A DNA stretch of 16,617 nucleotides from Irineochytrium annulatum (taxonomy: Eukaryota; Chytridiomycota; Chytridiomycetes; Chytridiales; Chytridiaceae): the NCBI GenBank assembly GCA_027600665.1, contig JADGJL010000635.1, forward strand, positions 1 to 16,617. Direction: 5' to 3'. Under the pieces are notes generated by a model, which saw only the letters and a list, made by a program, of their open reading frames with translations, had not been told where the DNA came from and did no database searches. Each line of letters begins with the position of its first letter. The first letter of the stretch is position 1. The position numbers and the translations under genes were made by a program. Of the stretch, positions 1 through 10,030 are shown piece by piece.

Positions 1-79
1 TTTTTTTTTTAATTTTACGGCCCCCACCTTTATTTAAACTTGATTTGTGGTGGGTTGTGTTTTTTTTTTTTTTTATTCT

Positions 80-112
<33 letters not shown>
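1..112. repeat. Poly-T homopolymer tracts upstream of the first gene
   Basis: Uninterrupted T runs lie at 1-10, 60-74 and 82-112; the last is 31 T long. The sequence on to about 250 is pyrimidine-rich. Long T or CT-rich tracts are common in fungal promoters, where poly(dA:dT) excludes nucleosomes, so this may be promoter-proximal DNA of the gene starting at 517. That role is inference. Run lengths are also prone to sequencing and assembly error. The Phe-rich open frame across the tract is translated homopolymer and not a gene. Confidence 0.75.
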
Positions 113-115
<3 letters not shown>

Positions 116-380
116 TTCGGAGCTGTGTTTGCGCCTTCACATCGCTGCAGTATCTTCACTCCGCCGAGGTTCCTCTTTAGTTTTACACTCCATTAGCTTA
201 TTAGCTTATCAAGACCTCGACCGTGTCGTTCACGTTCCCTTTCCTCCCCTACTTCATCGCCCCCCGCACGAAGAACTTTTGCTCATTATTTTTGTCGGCT
301 TCAGCATCGGCGAGAGGGGGTTGGTTGGTTGATTGATCGCTTAGTCCTTGTTCCCTCGCAAGCTTTCAAGCTTGACGTAA

Positions 381-491
381 ATGATCGCCCATAAATCAGT
401 GCTGGTGACACACATGTCATGTCTGACGCACGCTGGGCGAGCACGGGTTTGCTTTGCACTTCTCTCCCCTTCCCAGAAAGTGAGATTATGA
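381..491 (+). promoter_or_regulatory. Upstream ORF 1 in the leader of the coiled-coil protein gene
   Basis: An ATG at 381 opens a 36-codon frame closed by TGA at 489-491. That stop overlaps an ATG at 488-490 as ATGA. The start context is weak (T at -3). If the transcript begins upstream of 381 this frame would be scanned before the main ATG at 517. The transcription start is not known, so this is a possible regulatory uORF only. Confidence 0.35.
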
Positions 492-520
492 ACTGGTGCC
501 GGACGCAGCATCCTCGATGA
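419..520 (+). promoter_or_regulatory. Upstream ORF 2, whose stop overlaps the main start codon
   Basis: An ATG at 419, with G at -3, opens a 33-codon frame that also contains the ATG at 488. It closes with TGA at 518-520. The main ORF begins with ATG at 517-519, so stop and start share bases in an ATGA. This arrangement is known from termination-reinitiation coupling; its use here is inference. The main start has a poor context (T at -3), which makes control by the uORF more plausible. Confidence 0.4.
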
Positions 521-1640
521 CCACCCACCACCACCCCGTCGGCGCCTATTCTCGCCCGGCCAACGCCTACGCCTACGGGCGACCATCCCTCGAGGGGGAC
601 GGCCTTGGATTATCCCGGGGCGGGCGGTCAGAGGCCTCGTACAACACGGAGGAAGACATCGATGACGAGCGGGGTCGGACGCGGCTGCGGGCCCCCGGCG
701 TCTACAAGGGCAAGAAGGGATCCATCGGCTCGAAGGGAGGCTCGAAGTGCTCGGATGCGGGCTCGGCCGCCGGGTCGGTCGCGGGCTCGACGTCATCGAT
801 GGGAACGGCGAAGAGGAGGAGGAAGAAGAAGGGCGACGGCGGTGGGACCGGCGAGCTTGGCGACGTAAAGCGGGATGTTGGACCCTGGGTCGTCGGGGAG
901 AGCCTTTATAAAGGCGAGAGCCACTTCTTCAAGGAGAGGAATGTCGAGGGCGAGCCATCTCGAAGCTCGCTGACGGATGGGTGAGTCATTATCATTCGCT
1001 TGCTTGCATGCCGATGGGCTGGATGCTGACGACGATGCAGGTCTTATCCCAGCGTTGCCGCCTCGGTGACTTCCTTCTCTGCACCCGCATCAGCGCTGCA
1101 AAAACCCCTCAGCAAATCGAACAATGGCTCCTCCACCTTACCATCCCCGCAACCTTCACCGCCTAATCCAATACGGAAGAAGTCGTTCTCGACACTCCAG
1201 GAGGCTTTCGACACCTTTAAGCGCCGTGGCCCCGACGCCGAATCCGCGTCCCCGAAGCAGCTCGGTCAAAAGAACGAGGACCCAACGCCCGACTCGACGC
1301 TCCCGTCCCCTCCCACATCCGTCCGCGAGATCACGCGCCGCTTCCAATGCCGCGACGAACGCCTCCCCGCGCCGCCGACATCCGTGTCGGTCAAGGCCTC
1401 GCCGTCGGCCTCGTCCCGTGCGTCGACATCACCCAACCCTGGCGCGGACGACTCCGGGTCGAACGTCTCGACGCTGTACAACTCCCCCCGTCGTGATCGC
1501 GACTCGTCGTCGTGGCAGCAGCACGCGGCCGACGTCGCGTCCGTCGCGCGCCTCGTGAAGGCCACGGGAGAGCAGGACGACAGGCGCGTTTCGCTCACGT
1601 CGTCGTCGGCGGCGAGCTCGGTAAGCCGACCGCCGTCCTC

Positions 1641-1673
<33 letters not shown>

Positions 1674-4328
1674 GCTTCACAAGCCGTCGTCGACTGGGAG
1701 CGTGAAGGCGTCCGGAGCGAAGTTCGGGCGTGTGCTGGAGCAGTTCGAGGGCTTGTCGGGGTCGAACGCGGAGAGGGAGGCGGAGGAGGAGAGGGAGCGA
1801 CGGAGGCGGAGGAGGGAGGAGGCGGAGCGGGAGACCGTCGAGGCAGCGAGGAGGGAGGAGGAGAGGAGGTTAGAAGAGGAGAAGAAGAGGAGGGAGGCTA
1901 GGCGGGAAGCGAGGGAGAGGGAGAGGAGGGAGGAGAGGGAACGGGAACGGGAACGCGAAAGGGAAAGGGAGAGGGAGCTGGGGCGCGAGCGAGAGAGGGA
2001 AAGGGAAGAGAGGGAACGGGCGGAGGTAAAGGCCGGAGCGGCGGCCGTGGAGCAGGAAGAGGAAGAGGAGGCTGAGGAGGAGGAGATCTTGGAGGAAGCC
2101 GACGATTATGGCGAAGAGGAGGAGGCGGCCCGGCGTGAGATGCTCCGGCGCGAGGAGGAGGAGGATATTAGGCGTCAGCTTGAGGTGTTGCGTCGCGAGG
2201 AAATAAAAGAGCGAGCGGCGATTGAGGCCCGCCAGCGCGCTGCCGCCGCCGTGGAGGCCGAGATGGCCGCCGCGCAGGCGCAGGCTCGTCTCGAAGCCGA
2301 GGAGGAGTCGGCACGTCTTGCGGCCGTATCGGCCGCGGCTGCTGGGGCTGCCGCCGAGCTGGCGGAGAAGGAGGCGCGTCTCCAAGCTTTGAGGGAGGAG
2401 GAGGAGAAGCTCAGGCGGATTACGGCCGAGAAGGCGCGGGTTGAGCAGGAGATGGAGAGGCTGCAAGTGGAGGTGGAGATGAGGGCCGCCGAGGCTGCAA
2501 GGGCTGCCAGCGTTATGGCACAAGGAGTTGACCGGTACGCCATACAGCCCTCGGTACATTCGGCCGTGACAATTGCGGAGCCCGAGCCTATTCAGTCGCC
2601 GGCTACGCTCAGCGCCGGTAGCCCGGGATCCAACGTGACGAGCGACATGCTGGCGCAGCTGCTGGCACAGAGCACTTACGCCCAGAAGCATGTGCACGAT
2701 CAGCAATTGGCGATGTTCTTCCAGCAGCTGCAGCAGCAACAGGCGATGGCACTTGCGAGATCGCATACGCAGATGGCGGGCGCTTCAGGTTGGAGTTGAT
2801 TTGGATTTTGGATTGCGTCTGTGGAAACCGTGGATTTTTGCATTTTCGATGGCATTGTCGCTTTGTCTTCTTTAATTTTGTGTTCTCCCTCCTTTCTTTT
2901 CGGTCTCCTCATTTCATTGTCTAACGTTAATTGCTCCCTTCAGGTGTGGCCGAGAGGTTTGATCCCACGCAAATGCATGCCCACATGCTCCCCACGGTTA
3001 ATGGTTATGTCCCGGCCTTCGCTGCGTACTCCCCGCCTCAATTTTCCGCCCACGGATCCCCGCCAACCGTAATCCAAGTTGACCGCAAGCGTGTCAAGCG
3101 ACCGACTGAGCCACGCCCCCGAATGACAGTCCAATCGCTGTTAGATACCGAGACGGACCAGGACAGCGTATCGGTGATCGCGCCGCCGAACCGCCGCCAC
3201 GCTTCAGACGTCAAGGCTGCAGCCAACAGGCGCCATACGAAGGTCGATGTCACTACTACGGACGAATCTGACGAGAACGTTCCACTTGCGACGCTTCGCT
3301 CCAGCTCGAGCCTATCACGGCGCGGCCCCGCGTCCCCTTCCTCCTCGGCGCCTCGTCCAGGTCGTTCTGGCGGCAAGGAGCGAAAAGGCGGCGTCGCGGC
3401 GGAGCTTGGCGGCCGCGTTGCTCCGCCCCTGTCGACGACCTCGGCGCAGTCGACTGTGAGCTCGAAGAGACCGCATGGGGCGCGACCGGCTCCTTTTGAA
3501 CATCCCGAGCCCGAGATACCGCAGGCGTCTCCGCCGCCGTCGTACGAACATACGCCAGCGCCCGCCTTTGTACCGCAGCAGCAGCAGCAGCAGCAGCAAC
3601 AGCGTGGCGCCCCGCATCGTTCCATGCATAAGCGATCGTCGATGAAAGTTCTGCCGCCGGTCCCGAATCTACCTAAAGCCGCTTCAAATCAAGCCTTTGT
3701 CCCTTACCAACCGGCTCCTCCTCCGAAGGAAGCACCGGCAGCACTGGCACCCATCCGGCCCGAAGAAACGCCGCACGCGCCGTCACCGCCCGCCATCGTG
3801 CCAGCGGACGACGAAGTCCTCGCGGACGCTGACGCTTGCGCGAACACGAGCGGTCCCGAGGACCGGAGCGACGACGATCGCTCTTCGGACAATGGCACGA
3901 CGTGGTCGGGCGGGTCGATGTCGATCGCGCCGGGCATGGACGCGGTGTCGTACCTGGCGGCGAAGCACCGACGCGAGGGTCGGGAGGCACTCGAGATCCT
4001 TGGCGGAGGTCGAAAAGCTCCAAAGATCATGGAGTCCAATAGGTTGCGGAGGAGCATCGACGCGGCTAGGGCGGCCGGTGGTGGAATGCTGGCGAAAAAG
4101 CCGAGTCTTTTGGGGATATTGGGTCGGGTTGCTAGCGGTGGTAGTGGTGGGGCGGAGGTGGGGAGGGAGAAGGAGAGGGTTGTGGTGCCGGCTGGGGGAG
4201 AGGAGAAGGCGAAGGGGAGTTTGGGAACTTGGACGACTGAGTCGTGGTGGAGGAGGAGCGCGAGCTTAAACGCCAGTGTGAGGACCAGCGTAAAGAGGAA
4301 TGGCGTTGTGGAAGTTAGACGGCTTTGA
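517..4328 (+). CDS. Large low-complexity protein with charged coiled-coil core, three exons
   Basis: No known family recognised. Exons are 517-980, 1041-2788 and 2944-4328, giving 1198 residues in frame. Intron 1 is 60 nt (GTGAGT, CTGAC branch site, CAG). Intron 2 is 155 nt with a weak donor (GTTGGA), CTAAC at 2921-2925 and TTCAG. Residues 1-155 are rich in G, S, R and K, with a basic run near 105. Residues 156-390 are S/P-rich with a Q10 run at 356-365. About 398-645 is an E/R/A-rich helix, almost pure RE repeats near 446-482, typical of a coiled coil or single alpha-helix. A second Q run (9 residues) lies at 949-957. The tail is S/P/A-rich and ends in a basic segment. There is no signal peptide, membrane segment or catalytic motif. 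A scaffold or cytoskeletal role is possible but unproven. ATG 517 is the first ATG in this frame; the frame is open only from 496 upstream. Confidence 0.8.
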
Positions 4329-4978
4329 TGGATTTATATTTGAGGTTGAGACGTTTCTTAGTGAGGGAAAATATGCGAGGGCCGGTCTGTTATGTTATGT
4401 TATGTTATTTTAATTTTAACGTCACTAGTAGTAACCTTGATTTATTTGGAGTTGCCTGTAATTGTTATTGTCATTGCTATTGTGCCGCGACTAGTCTGCA
4501 TCCGTATCCGCCTTTTTCCTTTATGTATCAGTTTTAATTGCTGCGGGGTGTTTTTCATTCGTCCCCCCAAGCCTCGTCGTCCCACGTATACTTTTGTTGT
4601 CGATACTTACCGCGGCTCGCTTTTTTCTTACTCTCACCCGGGCTCTTCTACGTGTTTCTACTTGTTGTCCCCGACGTAATCAGATTTTTTGGATCCCCAA
4701 CGCCGTTTGGGTTACCTTAATGTTGTTTCTTTTACGTAATCCTTTTCCTCTATTCCATCATTTCTTTTTTTTTTTTTTTTTCTTTTTTCTTTTGTTTATT
4801 TGTTGTTTGCGTTTTTTTTTTTTTTTGGGTCCCCCCTTCGCTGTCTCTACACCATTGTTGAGAACCGGACATTAATGAATGCAGTCGTTGATTACGTAAC
4901 TACTACTTGTATCGTGTCCTTGATCATATTGACAGCGGCAAGTCACTGTCACCCCGCATACGCAAGCACGTTGGACTC
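4329..4978. other. T-rich intergenic spacer downstream of the coiled-coil gene
   Basis: No supported gene. It contains a short TATGT tandem repeat near 4390-4405 and T runs at 4765-4781 (17 T) and 4812-4826 (15 T). It should hold the 3' UTR of the upstream gene, but I see no canonical AATAAA near the stop. The small open frames here are rich in F, L and C from T-rich DNA and are not convincing. Confidence 0.6.
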
Positions 4979-5932
4979 TTAAAGGCGCAGCACCCCCAGT
5001 AACGGCCACCCCACCACTATAATTAGATACCAGTCCTCCAAAGTCGTGAAGTTGTCCAGCTCTATACACGAACACTTGCAGAACGCGAACAGTATGTCGC
5101 TGCCTCGACGAGCCGGATCCTCATGTGCGTGAGCGCGATCATTCCCTTCTATGCAATCTCCAACGACTCCGTGGCGGCCCTGTCCACCGACTCGTGCCCG
5201 TCCCCCATGCCGGGTTCGATGCCAAAGACTTGGAGATAGTTGAAAGCGGCTGCCGTGTCGCATTCGACCCACATGAGGGTCAGCGTCGTCAGGCCGTTGC
5301 ACGCCGCAATCGACTCTATCACTGTGGCCGTCGTGGCTCCCGTGTCTAACCCCTCCTTCTGCTCCGCGCCAGTTTTTGTCGACCATGGCCAGAAAGTCGG
5401 CCATGACAGGGACCGCAGCGTAACATGCACGGCCGCAAGGAGAGTGACCAAGTATCATAAATTGCCGTACGCGTCGGCGTTTCATCCGCGTCAGCGCGGG
5501 GAGGTGCCACTCCTTCATGAAAGTGTCGTCGACATCGTTGGCGTTGGAGATCGTCCAGAGTCGTACAGCACGGCGACGTTGAGCATTCGTCTCGACAGGA
5601 TCCGGCATGTAGCGAGGGACGGCGTGTCGAGGTAGATAACCTCCGCCTTCGACGGCACTTAACGTGACCCAGATTGACCTCGTTTTGAAACACGTCCACC
5701 AAATCCCTCGGCGTCCGACTGCGTAACTTCCCATGCTAACCAGCTTCGACATCGTGCAACTGCATTTTGCAAGCCGTGAGCCGCATTGGATGGTCTCCTC
5801 GAGGTTGCTTTGATGCTGAACAGTTTTTCGACAAAATGGAAACGTCCCCTGCCGGTGCCATGTCGAACTCTGCCGACCCCATTCGAGACCCATTTCAAAT
5901 TGTTGAAGACACCCAAGAGCCAGAGGAGTCAT
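4979..5932 (-). pseudogene. Probable decayed F-box/LRR-type protein gene
   Basis: Read on the minus strand, protein-like stretches occur one after another in different frames. About 5643-5540 gives a segment with IYLDTPSLATCRILSRR. About 5540-5490 gives NANDVDDTFMKEWHLPALT. From 5451 to 5152 comes a frame with NGLTTLTLMWVECDTAAAF, closed by TAG at 5149-5151. The same frame resumes with IALTHMRIRLVEA, then a further frame gives a segment with IELDNFTTLEDW down to the TAA at 4979. Amphipathic Leu-rich strands and phrases such as LPALT and LTTLTL resemble the leucine-rich halves of F-box proteins abundant in mushroom-forming fungi. No F-box is readable. Frame changes without good splice sites plus an in-frame TAG argue for a pseudogene, but unrecognised introns could explain part of it. 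A single open frame also spans 4979-5932, but only short parts of it look protein-like. Confidence 0.45.
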
Positions 5933-6139
5933 GTCCTTGCAGCCGCCTGTAAGCCCCGTCTCCCCCCTCCGTATTGCAGCCGTCAGTCACCCAGCTCTTC
6001 AACGTCCATACAAAGCCATTCAGTGACTGCAGCAGCTCCTCCGAATCTCCCGCTCCGTGCTGTGCGTACTAAGGCTGTTGACACCCGTCAAGAGGCATAA
6101 GATCTCGGAGCATCGGCCTTTTGACCAGTCTTTGATTAG

Positions 6140-6144
6140 CCAAT
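6140..6144 (+). promoter_or_regulatory. CCAAT box upstream of the MFS transporter gene
   Basis: A CCAAT pentamer lies 245 nt before the ATG at 6389. CCAAT is the binding site of the fungal HAP/NF-Y complex. A pentamer occurs often by chance, so the call is tentative. Confidence 0.25.
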
Positions 6145-6284
6145 ACAAATTGCATGCATGTGCGGCAGAATAAAGTCCAAGCCAGGGTTAAGAACAGTTG
6201 CTCACCGCGTCGACCTTCTCGTTACATCCGACGTCCATTAGCATCGTGCTCGGGAGTCGATCGCGAGCTTCTACATCGGCGTCG

Positions 6285-6332
6285 ATGACTGGAGGAGAAG
6301 ACGGCGAAGACGGCAAACACCATATGCAATAG
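6285..6332 (+). promoter_or_regulatory. Short uORF in the leader of the MFS gene
   Basis: ATG at 6285 opens a 15-codon frame rich in G, E and D, closed by TAG at 6330-6332. This is 56 nt before the main ATG at 6389. It would matter only if transcription starts upstream of 6285, which is unknown. Confidence 0.3.
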
Positions 6333-6388
6333 CTGGTTTGTGAAGGTCCGTCAAACTCTTGATATTCAACTTCATACCAGCCTGCGCG

Positions 6389-9072
6389 ATGACGGTGCCG
6401 TCCGACGTGACGCCCCAGGAGATAGTCGTTCCGTCCCATAGGCCCTACGACCAGGTCCAGGAATCGCTCCCGTCGCTCCATGGTGCCGCCGGCTCAAATC
6501 TCGCAGTCGCACCCCCCTCGGCGGGCGGCCGGCTTTCGTCAACAACCACCCTGCCTCTGTCGTCCTCCTCCCGGGCGCCATCGGACAGCACCACGTCGGT
6601 CGCGTCGAAGAGGAGAGGATCATTGCTGGGGGAGGACGTGTCGAGAACAATCACGGCGCGGCATTGGGTCCTTCTGTCGTTGGGCTCGTTGATGGTTATC
6701 GGGAACTATTTTGTGCGTTGTTCTTTATTGTGTTGCTTCTTTCTCATCTGTGTGTTTCTGATCTTGCTGTTTCGTTCAGAGCTACGACATGCCTGGCTCC
6801 ATCAACGTATCGCTACAGAAATGGCTCGGGTCGCAGTATGACGAATTTCAATGGCAAATCAATCTCCTTTACTCTGTGTACTCGCTTCCCAACATAGTAA
6901 GCTTTTTTCTTCTTTCCCTGAGGATCTTGTCGATATTAAATTGCAGCATAAAGTTTCTCCCACTCGTTGGCGGTTACTTCGTCGATACCCTCGGTACTCG
7001 GGTGATGCTCATCTCCTTTGCGTGTCTTGTCTGTCTCGGTCAAGGGATTGTTGCTATTGGCCTCACGTTTAAGTCGTTTCCGCTGCTTGTAGCCGGACGG
7101 TTGTTATTTGGCCTCGGAGGCGAGACGTTAGAAGTAGCACAGGCCCGCATTATGACGGATGTAAGCTTTCTTTCTTCAAAACTTTGTGTAAAAGTAACGT
7201 CCTGACGCTTATTATAGTGGTTCAAAGGTCGTGGCCTCGCGTTCGCTCTAGGCCTGAATCTCACATTTGCGCGGATCGCTACCGCGTTAGGCGATAATAT
7301 CTCACCATGGATAACGGACCGCTCGTCGCCGCCCTACGCCGGCTGGTTCGGTCTCGGCGTTTGCGTCGTCAGCCTGTTGTCCGCCTTCGTTATCCTGCAC
7401 CTCGATCGACCGGAGTCCAGGGCGCTCGCTGGCGTCGGCGTCCCCGCCCGTATCTCTCAACCTTCGGGACCTACCGTCCGCGTTATTCACGAGGCCACTG
7501 AGACGAGCCCGTTACTGAGGCGCCGGGAGGAGACTGAGCCGGAGGCTCCGAAACCCCCGCTTTCAGTTGTGACGGATCCGGTCATCTATCATCCAGTCGA
7601 GAGACCGAGCGGGAATGACGATGATGACACCACGGACATGTACAGTGGATACGAGAGCGAGGAGTTTGACGAGAGGGACGACGAGACCATTTATTGCTCG
7701 CAGGTTTTCACGCTCAGTGTGAATTTCTGGTTGCTTGGGTTGGCGACCGTGCTGCTTTACGGTAGGCGTCGATTTCAATCTGAGGCCGATGCCTAAACAG
7801 CTTTAGCATGCGCGGTGCCTTTTTTCCATATCTGCACTGACTTCTTCCAGCGGAAGTATAGGATGGATAGTCAGACCGCGGGATTTGGTTAGCAGTCACT
7901 GCAATTTTTGTTGACGAAAGCGTATGGAGTGTCGCCTAACTCCACCTCTTCATGTAGTTATGTCGGTCCCTGACTGGATTTCCGCTGCCGGATCGCCTTT
8001 GGCCGGTATTTTTATGGATATGCACGGTCACCGCGGAACGATGCTGCCTATATCTGGCGTCCTTCTTATCCTGACGCACTCCATTTCGCTGTGGACCGAC
8101 CTGTCACCGTACTGGACTATGACCGTCATGGGTATTGCCTACTCCTTGTTCGCGGCCGCACTCTGGCCGTGCGTCCCCTACCTGGTCGGCCCGCATCAGA
8201 TCGCGACTGGTTACGGCCTCCTCACCATCGCCCTGAACGTTTCGCTCTTCGTCTTCCCGCTCATCGTGGCTCAAATTCGTGCTTCTGGCGGCAACATCGA
8301 GGATTTCGGGCCAACGTTATTTTTTTTTATTGTTCTCGGAGCCCTTGCGGTCCTAGTCACGCTCGCGATCAACGTCATTGACCGGAGCTCGGGCGGGTCC
8401 GCGCTAAACTCCACCGGTGAAGGCCCCGCACACCCCGTGGTGGAGATCGAGGTGTGCGGTGGCGCTGACGACGAGGAGTTAGGCGGCGCGTGCCCACCGG
8501 GGTTTGCAACGTCGTCCGCGGGCCTCGACGTCCGTCGTGGCAGCGTGGGGTCGAGGGGCTCGATCGACATACCGGACGATCACGACGCCGTCCGCGTCAT
8601 GGGCGACGGCATCGTCGTCGTGACGCCACACACTTTCATCCACCACCACCACCACCGTCGGCTGTCGCACTCAAATGTCGGCGCGGGCGACATGCGCGGG
8701 CATCAGCCTGATAGCGACCACGCGCATCATTTTGCGCATGAGGATCATAGGCTTTGTCATTGCGCCGAGACGAACGGGGGATTGTCGCCCGTGAGGGGTC
8801 GGAGGTCGCTTGAGGTGGAGTTTGTCGATGTGGATCCGGCGCCTGCGGCGGCCGCGAGCTCTGGGGGCGGGTTTTGGGGTCGCGCGAGGAGCGCGTCGGG
8901 GCAGGTTGCGCCGGGGGCGTCGGCGTCGTCGGCGCAGCGGCAGTGGGGTCGGCGGAGGACGGTGTCAGGTGGGGCGCAGGCGTCATCGGGGAGGGCGACG
9001 TCGCCCGTAAGGAGGAGGGTGCATTATGGGCAGGTCAGCCCGTCGATCGTGGAGACGTCGAGGGGGGTGTGA
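6389..9072 (+). CDS. MFSD1-like major facilitator superfamily transporter, six exons
   Basis: Exons 6389-6712, 6780-6896, 6954-7160, 7218-7761, 7807-7887 and 7958-9072 give 795 residues in frame; introns are 45-70 nt. Residues 1-90 are a Ser-rich cytosolic arm, and TM1 is at about 92-108. Exon 3 has the MFS motif A form GGYFVDTLGTR at 153-163, followed by GRLLFGLGGE, and exon 4 opens with WFKGRGLAFALGLNL. The second half repeats the motif as GIFMDMHGHRG and has SLFAAALWPCVPYLV. These match the MFSD1 family, lysosomal membrane carriers (dipeptide export in animals). A loop at about 280-380 between the halves is acidic and carries ETSPLL at 311-316, an acidic dileucine vacuole/lysosome sorting motif. 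The MFS core ends near 566. A GC-rich tail of about 230 residues includes a His-rich stretch at about 649-692. Substrate in fungi is unknown. Exon 3 uses the AG at 6952-6953, the only nearby one that keeps frame. Confidence 0.9.
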
Positions 9073-9168
9073 TTGACGTATGCTGTCGGATATTTATCAT
9101 GCAATTAGTTTGTGCGCTTGTATTATACAATCATATCGACATAGTCTTACTAGCCATCCTTCCATCTT

Positions 9169-9174
9169 AATAAA
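9169..9174 (+). terminator. AATAAA polyadenylation signal of the MFS gene
   Basis: A canonical AATAAA lies 97 nt after the stop codon at 9072, in AT-rich DNA. Spacing and context fit the 3' end of the transporter transcript. Confidence 0.6.
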
Positions 9175-9180
9175 CATCCA

Positions 9181-9927
9181 GTTCGCTACATGCATGCTAA
9201 ATTCTCCAGTTCTTGTGTTGATAATCCCCTTTATAATTCTAGGATCGGGTCGATAGAAGATTCAACCATATGATAACCTCCTCCCAGCGGACCTGAAAAC
9301 CTAATGCGCCAGGCATGACTGATCTGCCTGAAGTGATACCTGTTGCGGCCTGCAAACAGTGCATCGGTCGTTCCAGTCCGAAACCCCTCCCCTTGACCTG
9401 GATGTGCCCTTGGCCCACTACAAAGGCGGACGACGAGGACTGCTCGTGCAGCACGCAGCTGGATTTTCTCCGCGAATGCTATCGAGAAACCACGATCAGA
9501 AAAACGATGCTCCCGCGTGAGTGCAAGTAGACCTGTGCACTCCGTGCCCCACGGCACCGGAGAAGAGTGTCCTTCGTCATGAGCGTCTATGCAAACAACT
9601 GCGGTGAAGAGGGACAACGCACCATGAGGAGGCCCGTCAGGTGGCATGATTAGAGGTTGGGGTGCATACGGCCACCACATCGTCCTTTCATTTGCTCTCC
9701 TTATATTTTCCCCGCATTCTGTTTAAATGTTTGCTCCGCTCTCGGCGGTGAGGAGGTTCGTAGCCGAGCATATTGCGAACCTACGCAAATGGTGTATAAT
9801 ATTTACCAAAGCCACATTAGAGCACTTTGTTAAGCTTTTGTGCATCATCATAAAACAGATCTAATTAGTGGGTCATCCGACTGACAGCAAAGCATTATGT
9901 AGGCAACAAAGAGAACTGTCTCCCATC
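9181..9927. other. Intergenic region with only weak ORF candidates
   Basis: No gene is convincingly supported. On the + strand, 9315-9530 is an ATG-started 71-codon frame with seven Cys, including a CKQC pair, but it lacks a signal peptide and any recognisable domain. On the minus strand, 9231-9680 is open for 149 codons, and a second frame (9239-9454) overlaps it. All three look unlike the GC3-rich genes nearby. The segment may be a relic of a degraded gene. Confidence 0.4.
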
Positions 9928-9998
9928 GGTTGGATGGTGTAGGGGCAGCACTTCAGATTCTGATTCTGGCAACCCGGGTTCGATTCCCGGTCTGACCT
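9928..9998 (+). tRNA. tRNA-Gln (anticodon CTG)
   Basis: The full cloverleaf folds by eye over 71 nt. The acceptor stem pairs 9928-9934 with 9991-9997 (two G-U pairs). The D stem is 9937-9940 with 9948-9951. The anticodon stem is 9953-9957 with 9965-9969, and the T stem is 9974-9978 with 9986-9990. The anticodon loop TTCTGAT places CTG at 9960-9962, reading the Gln codon CAG. The B box GGTTCGATTCC is intact and there is no intron. A T6 run at 10018-10023 could end Pol III transcription. It is either a functional tRNA gene or the head of a tRNA-derived element; the clean fold favours a working gene. Confidence 0.92.
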
Positions 9999-10017
9999 CT
10001 CTCTCTGTCTCACTTCG

Positions 10018-10023
10018 TTTTTT
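10018..10023 (+). terminator. Pol III T-run terminator after tRNA-Gln
   Basis: Six T residues lie 20 nt after the tRNA 3' end, enough for Pol III termination, with a second T5 run at 10026-10030. The distance is slightly long but usual for fungal tRNA genes with trailer sequence. Confidence 0.5.
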
Positions 10024-10030
10024 CCTTTTT

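Larger units (their letters stand above)
5933..6388. other. Intergenic region and leader of the MFS gene
   Basis: No supported gene. It probably holds the promoter and 5' leader of the gene at 6389 and perhaps the lost 5' end of the pseudogene on the other strand. A small open frame on the minus strand (6188-6481) overlaps the start of the transporter gene and has no recognisable content. Confidence 0.5.

Noticed and set aside
1870..2766. 298-codon open frame on the minus strand, Leu/Pro-rich
   Set aside because: It is the antisense of the purine-rich coiled-coil exon; lack of stops follows from GA-rich sense codons. No domain and no start or splice support.
3038..3625. 195-codon minus-strand frame with a poly-Cys run
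   Set aside because: Antisense of the third exon of the large gene; the Cys run is the reverse reading of the CAG repeat.
5383..5407. Short inverted repeat CATGGCC...GGCCATG
   Set aside because: Seven base pairs in GC-rich DNA within the pseudogene; expected by chance and without context.
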